Assembly (NCBI GenBank): GCA_020718945.1
Contig: DYRB01000081.1
Span: forward strand, 1-10,024
From: Lamprocystis purpurea
GTDB lineage: Bacteria; Pseudomonadota; Gammaproteobacteria; Chromatiales; Chromatiaceae
Direction of reading: 5' to 3'
Length of the DNA stretch: 10,024 nt
This document shows, in pieces, positions 7,034 to 10,024 of this stretch (the stretch's first letter is position 1; each line of letters starts with the position of its first letter). Under the pieces are notes generated by a model, which ran no database searches, had not been told where the DNA came from, and saw only the letters and a list, made by a program, of their open reading frames with translations. Made by a program: the position numbers and the translations under genes.

Positions 7034-8275
7034 ATGCCCCTGATCAAGCCGCTCCCCGGGTTGCGCCCGGCCCCCAACCGCGCCGAGAACGTGGCCGCCC
7101 CGCCCTACGACGTGGTCAGCACCAGTGAGGCCCGCGCCATGGTGGACGGACGGCCTTGGTCCTTCCTGCACATCTCCCGTCCCGAGGTCGATTTGCCCAA
7201 GGGCACTGACCCCTATGCCCCCGAGGTCTACGCCAAGGCCCGGGAGAACCTGGAGCTGATGATCGCCGAGGGCATACTGCTGCGCGACCCGGCGCCACAC
7301 TACTACGTCTATCGCCTGACCATGGGCAGCCATGTCCAGACCGGCCTGGTGGCCGCCGCCTCGGTGGCCGCCTACGACGCCGAGCGCATCAAGAAGCACG
7401 AATTCACCCGACCGGTGAAGGAGGACGACCGGGTCCGCCAGATCGATGCCCTCAACGCCCAGACCGGCCCCGTCTTCCTGGTCTACCCCAGCACCGCGGC
7501 CATAGATCAGACCCTGGCGACGGTCTCCGCCGGGGCCCCGGAAGTGGACATCACCGCCGTGGACGGGGTCCGCCACGAGCTTTGGTCGGTGGCCGACCCG
7601 GCCACCATCGCCGCCCTGACCGCCGCCTTCGACGCCCTGGATGCCCTCTACGTCGCCGACGGCCACCACCGCTCCGCCGCCGCCTCCCGGGTGGCCGCCG
7701 CCCGCCGCGCTGACAACCCGGGCCACACCGGCGAGGAGGCCTACAACTACTTTCTGGCCGTGGTCTTCCCCCACAACCAGATGCAGATCCTCGCCTACAA
7801 TCGCCTGGTTCGCGACCTCCACGGCCTGGACACCGCCGAGTTCCTCGCCCGGGTCGCCGTGCCCTTCCGGGTCGAGCCCAGCGCCGAACCGGTCACCCCG
7901 GCCCGCTGCGCCGAGTTCGGCATGTACCTGGAGGGCGCCTGGTACCGCCTGACCCTGGACGAGGCCCGCATCCCCTGGGACGACCCGGTCGCCCGCCTGG
8001 ACGTGAGCCTGCTCCAAGACAACCTGATCGAGCCCATCCTCGGCATCGTCGATCCCAGGCGCGACGACCGCATCGACTTTGTCGGCGGCATCCGCGGCCT
8101 GGAGGGCCTGACCCGCCGGGTGGACAGCGGCGAGATGCGCGTCGCCTTCTCCCTGTATCCCACGCGCATGCCTGACCTCATGGCCGTGGCCGACGCCGGC
8201 GAGGTCATGCCGCCCAAGTCCACCTGGTTTGAGCCCAAGCTGGCCGATGGGTTGGTCAGTCACGTCTTGGACTGA
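7034..8275 (+). CDS. DUF1015 family protein
   Basis: A 413-residue cytoplasmic protein of the DUF1015 family (no signal peptide, no membrane spans); the full-length family pattern is present. Seen in order: APPYDVVS (~22-29), FLHISRPE, IKKHEFTRPVKEDDR (119-133), QTGPVFLVYPST, VADGHHRSAAA (207-217), NQMQILAYNR and the C-terminal PPKSTWFEPKLADGL. DGHHR resembles the phosphate-binding/catalytic loop of ParB/sulfiredoxin-fold proteins, some of which are free-serine kinases; that link is inference, and in Firmicutes the family often lies near serine biosynthesis genes. No such gene is visible here. GAGGA (7020-7024) 9 nt upstream supports the ATG. It lies 72 bp after the binding-protein gene, same strand, with a GC hairpin between, so partial co-transcription is possible. 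Confidence 0.9.
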   Translation: MPLIKPLPGLRPAPNRAENVAAPPYDVVSTSEARAMVDGRPWSFLHISRPEVDLPKGTDPYAPEVYAKARENLELMIAEGILLRDPAPHYYVYRLTMGSHVQTGLVAAASVAAYDAERIKKHEFTRPVKEDDRVRQIDALNAQTGPVFLVYPSTAAIDQTLATVSAGAPEVDITAVDGVRHELWSVADPATIAALTAAFDALDALYVADGHHRSAAASRVAAARRADNPGHTGEEAYNYFLAVVFPHNQMQILAYNRLVRDLHGLDTAEFLARVAVPFRVEPSAEPVTPARCAEFGMYLEGAWYRLTLDEARIPWDDPVARLDVSLLQDNLIEPILGIVDPRRDDRIDFVGGIRGLEGLTRRVDSGEMRVAFSLYPTRMPDLMAVADAGEVMPPKSTWFEPKLADGLVSHVLD

Positions 8276-8288
8276 CCTGCGTGCCCGT

Positions 8289-8324
8289 CGGGTCCGCGCG
8301 GATGGGTGGGGCGGTGCGGACCCG
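8289..8324. terminator. Stem-loop between convergent reading frames
   Basis: A perfect 9-bp inverted repeat CGGGTCCGC / GCGGACCCG (8289-8297 and 8316-8324, 18-nt loop) starts 13 bp after the DUF1015 stop and ends 23 bp before the stop of the short leftward frame. There is no T-tract. The position suits a bidirectional transcript end, but the loop is long. Confidence 0.4.
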
Positions 8325-8347
8325 GGGGCTATCATTCCGGGCTCTAG

Positions 8348-8473
8348 TCAGGGGGCCGTGGTCTGGCCCTGGTTGTCGCACTTAATCCTGAAGTTCCGGT
8401 CGTGCACCAGGGTGGCGGTCACCGCCGCGGGGATCTTGTTCCTGCGCGTCACGGCGTGGAAGGGCTCGGCCAT
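8348..8473 (-). CDS. Possible small protein or 3' gene remnant (41 residues)
   Basis: An ATG-to-TGA frame of 41 codons on the minus strand. Of its codons 40 of 41 end in G or C, against 23 of 41 at first and 20 of 41 at second positions. That contrast is the mark of real coding sequence in a GC-rich genome. The product is basic and begins MAEPFHAVTRRNK and ends KCDNQGQTTAP; no domain is recognised and no membrane span is present. No good Shine-Dalgarno precedes the ATG, and the same frame stays open about 26 codons further upstream without a usual start, so it may be the tail of a decayed gene. Translation-like intergenic remnants spread as repeats are another option. Confidence 0.45.
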   Translation of the reverse strand: MAEPFHAVTRRNKIPAAVTATLVHDRNFRIKCDNQGQTTAP

Positions 8474-8486
8474 TCTGTTCAGGCCA

Positions 8487-8550
8487 GGTTCAGGCGACCG
8501 TCCATAGGATGCGATGCCTGGGGCGCCGCATCCTGCTCAAGCCCTGAACC
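8487..8550. promoter_or_regulatory. Nested inverted repeats upstream of the collagen-like gene
   Basis: Outer arms GGTTCAGG (8487-8494) and CCTGAACC (8543-8550) are perfectly complementary. Inside are GGATGCG (8507-8513) and CGCATCC (8527-8533) with a 13-nt loop. The structure lies in the gap between the leftward short frame and the rightward GTG gene, 28 bp before its start. It could be a leader hairpin, an operator pair or part of a small dispersed element. No clear -35/-10 pair was found. Confidence 0.5.
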
Positions 8551-8578
8551 CATAGCCACCGCGGCTGGAGACCACCCC

Positions 8579-10024
8579 GTGAACCGCAAGGCCCTGACGG
8601 CCCTGACCTTCCTCTCGCTGATCGCCCTGGCTTCCCCGGGCTGCGTAGCCCCGGTCTGGGATAGCTCCGTGGGCGTCGCCTATGGTCCGCCCGTGGAGTA
8701 CGGCTACCAGCCCCTCCTGTACAACAGCTATGTGGTCTATTACACGGACATTGGTGAACCCTATTACTGGTTCGGCGGTGCCCGGGTCTGGATCCCCACC
8801 CATGCCCGTGGCCCCTACCTGGGGCATTGGCAGCGCTACAGGCACGTCTACCCCCTGTGGCACAAGCACCGCGGGGCCTATTACCAGACCCGCAAGTTCC
8901 ACGGTCGCGGCAATCCCCCTGGCCCCGCCGGAGGGCCGGGAACCCAGTGGAAGAACCCCCCGGGGCCCGCGGGTGGCCCCGGGGCCTCTCCTGGTCGGCC
9001 CTACCGGGCGCCACATAGCCACGATGGCAATCCCCCAGGACCTGTCGGTGGACCAGGCACGAACTGGGAGAACCGACCTGGACCTGCCGGAGGTCCCGGG
9101 GCCTCACCGGACTACCGGCCTGGATCTGGGCGCTACCGGGATCGCGACGGCAATCCCCCTGGGCCTGTCGGTGGGCCAGGCACGAACTGGGAGAACCGAC
9201 CTGGACCTGCCGGGGGTCGTGGGGCCTCACCGGTCACTCCGCCTGGACCTGGCCCCTCCGCGGGTCCAGGGGCCCCGCCGGCTGGCCTGCCTGGTCCCGG
9301 GCCTTCCGGCGGCCTCGGGGCGTCACCGGTCAGCCCGCCTGGACCTGGCCCCTCCTCGGGTCCCGGGGCCTGGTCAGGCGGCCAGCCTGGGACTGGGGCT
9401 GCCGGGGGCCCCGAGGCCGCCCCGGGCCGCCAGCCAGGGCAGGGGCGCCATCGGGATCGCGACGGTAACCCCCCGGGCCAGGCTAGTGGGCCCGGCACCA
9501 ACCGGCATGACCGGCCTGGGCCTTCCGGGGGTCCTGGGACAGCCCCGGACGGCCAGCCCGGACCATGGCGCTATCGCGACCGCGACGGCCAGGTCCCGGG
9601 CCCAGCCGGCGGCCCGGGCGGGGCCTTCCCCAATCGGCGTCACGACCGCATGGGCAGCGCGGACGACGGCAGCAACTTGGGGGGTGGCGCCGCACCCCCG
9701 GCCGGGGACTCGACCGTTATCCCGGAGCAGTGGGCTAAGGGCGACGGGCATCGGTCCGACTCGGGGGTGCAGGCGGCGGCGCGCCAGCGACAGGCCGAGA
9801 CCCACCGGCAACTCCGGGCCCAAGCCGAGGCGGAGGCGCACGGCCGCAGGCAGCAGGCTCAGGCCGAAGGAGATGCACGGGGGCAGCAGGCCGAGACCGA
9901 AACCCGCCAGCTACAGCAGGCCCAGGCCCAGGCCGAGGCCCAGGCGCGCCAGCAACAGCAGGCCCAGGCCGAGGCCCAAGCGCGCCAGCAACAGCAGGCC
10001 CAGGGCGAGGCCCAAGCGCGCCAG
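8579..10024 (+). CDS. Exported collagen-like Gly/Pro-repeat protein with coiled-coil tail (3' end outside window)
   Basis: An open frame of 482 codons reaching the window edge without a stop. GTG start with GGAG 8 nt upstream (8567-8570). Residues 1-21 are a signal peptide; Cys22 after LASPG is a lipobox only loosely (Ser at -3), so lipidation is uncertain. Residues 23-110 are rich in Tyr, Trp, His and Pro. Residues ~111-360 are Gly/Pro repeats: modules of the type DGNPPGPVGGPGTNWEN followed by PGPAGGPGASP start near 111, 149 and 190, with decayed ones at 295 and 336. This is collagen-like in composition, without a strict Gly-X-Y register. From 397 onward Gln, Ala, Glu and Arg dominate (QAEAQARQQQ), predicting a long coiled coil. 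Opposite-strand frames here are artefacts of the repeats. A surface or envelope structural role is inferred; no characterised homologue is recognised. Confidence 0.82.
   Translation, partial: MNRKALTALTFLSLIALASPGCVAPVWDSSVGVAYGPPVEYGYQPLLYNSYVVYYTDIGEPYYWFGGARVWIPTHARGPYLGHWQRYRHVYPLWHKHRGAYYQTRKFHGRGNPPGPAGGPGTQWKNPPGPAGGPGASPGRPYRAPHSHDGNPPGPVGGPGTNWENRPGPAGGPGASPDYRPGSGRYRDRDGNPPGPVGGPGTNWENRPGPAGGRGASPVTPPGPGPSAGPGAPPAGLPGPGPSGGLGASPVSPPGPGPSSGPGAWSGGQPGTGAAGGPEAAPGRQPGQGRHRDRDGNPPGQASGPGTNRHDRPGPSGGPGTAPDGQPGPWRYRDRDGQVPGPAGGPGGAFPNRRHDRMGSADDGSNLGGGAAPPAGDSTVIPEQWAKGDGHRSDSGVQAAARQRQAETHRQLRAQAEAEAHGRRQQAQAEGDARGQQAETETRQLQQAQAQAEAQARQQQQAQAEAQARQQQQAQGEAQARQ
9023..9236 (+). repeat. 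In-frame ~90-bp direct repeat, period 123 bp
   Basis: The stretch from 9023 recurs from 9146 with only a few third-position and single-base changes over about 90 bp, encoding the module DGNPPGPVGGPGTNWEN-RPGPAGG-x-GASP twice, 41 codons apart. It is a recent duplication inside the Gly/Pro region; a more diverged copy begins at about 8906. Confidence 0.85.
9923..10024 (+). repeat. In-frame 36-bp tandem repeat encoding QAQAEAQARQQQ
   Basis: Units at 9923-9958, 9959-9994 and 9995-10024 (cut by the window edge) differ by one or two bases each. Each codes for 12 residues of the coiled-coil tail; one GCC to GGC change gives Gly in the third unit. More units probably follow beyond the window. Confidence 0.9.

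Noticed and set aside
8229..8507. Rightward frame across the DUF1015 end and the gap
   Set aside because: It overlaps the DUF1015 gene out of frame, has no ribosome site and is antisense to the better-supported short leftward frame.
8490..9841. Several leftward Arg/Pro/Gly-rich frames over the collagen-like gene
   Set aside because: They are reverse-strand translations of the Gly/Pro repeats; the plus frame has start, ribosome site, signal peptide and continuous modules.

Overview
The window is GC-rich DNA from a gammaproteobacterium. A purple sulfur bacterium (Chromatiales/Chromatiaceae type) is the best guess. This rests on the tesA/ybbA/ybbP block, the DUF2782 gene, a sulfide:quinone-reductase-like flavoprotein and dispersed AACGCAAAT-type palindromes; it is an inference from gene content, not a phylogenetic placement.

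Left half (1-5408): a four-gene block lies between two inverted copies of a ~172-bp AT-richer palindromic element (1-172 and 5237-5408, about 91 % identical by hand alignment). Inside, two genes read left: an SQR-like FAD oxidoreductase (167-1294) and a periplasmic TesA-type GDSL esterase (1401-2030). Two read right: a YbbA-type ABC ATPase (2029-2718) and its large FtsX/YbbP-type permease (2715-5216). The tesA and ybbA start codons overlap in one CATG, and each ribosome binding site lies inside the other gene. ybbA and ybbP overlap by ATGA. tesA next to ybbA-ybbP matches the E. coli arrangement and suggests an envelope lipid or hydrophobic-compound handling module.

Middle (5409-8275): three rightward genes encode a small exported DUF2782 protein, an AapJ/BztA-type amino-acid binding protein with no transporter genes beside it, and a DUF1015 protein with an ADGHHR motif. 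A 20-bp tandem duplication and a strong GC hairpin lie in the gaps.

Right end (8276-10024): a ~300-bp gap holds a hairpin, a short leftward reading frame with strongly coding-like base composition (8348-8473) and a nested inverted repeat. After it starts a GTG-initiated gene that runs off the window. It encodes an exported protein with a Tyr/Trp-rich head, a Gly/Pro-rich collagen-like repeat region and a Gln/Ala/Glu/Arg coiled-coil tail built from 36-bp repeats. This is the least ordinary protein in the window.

No tRNA, rRNA, CRISPR array or transposase gene was seen.
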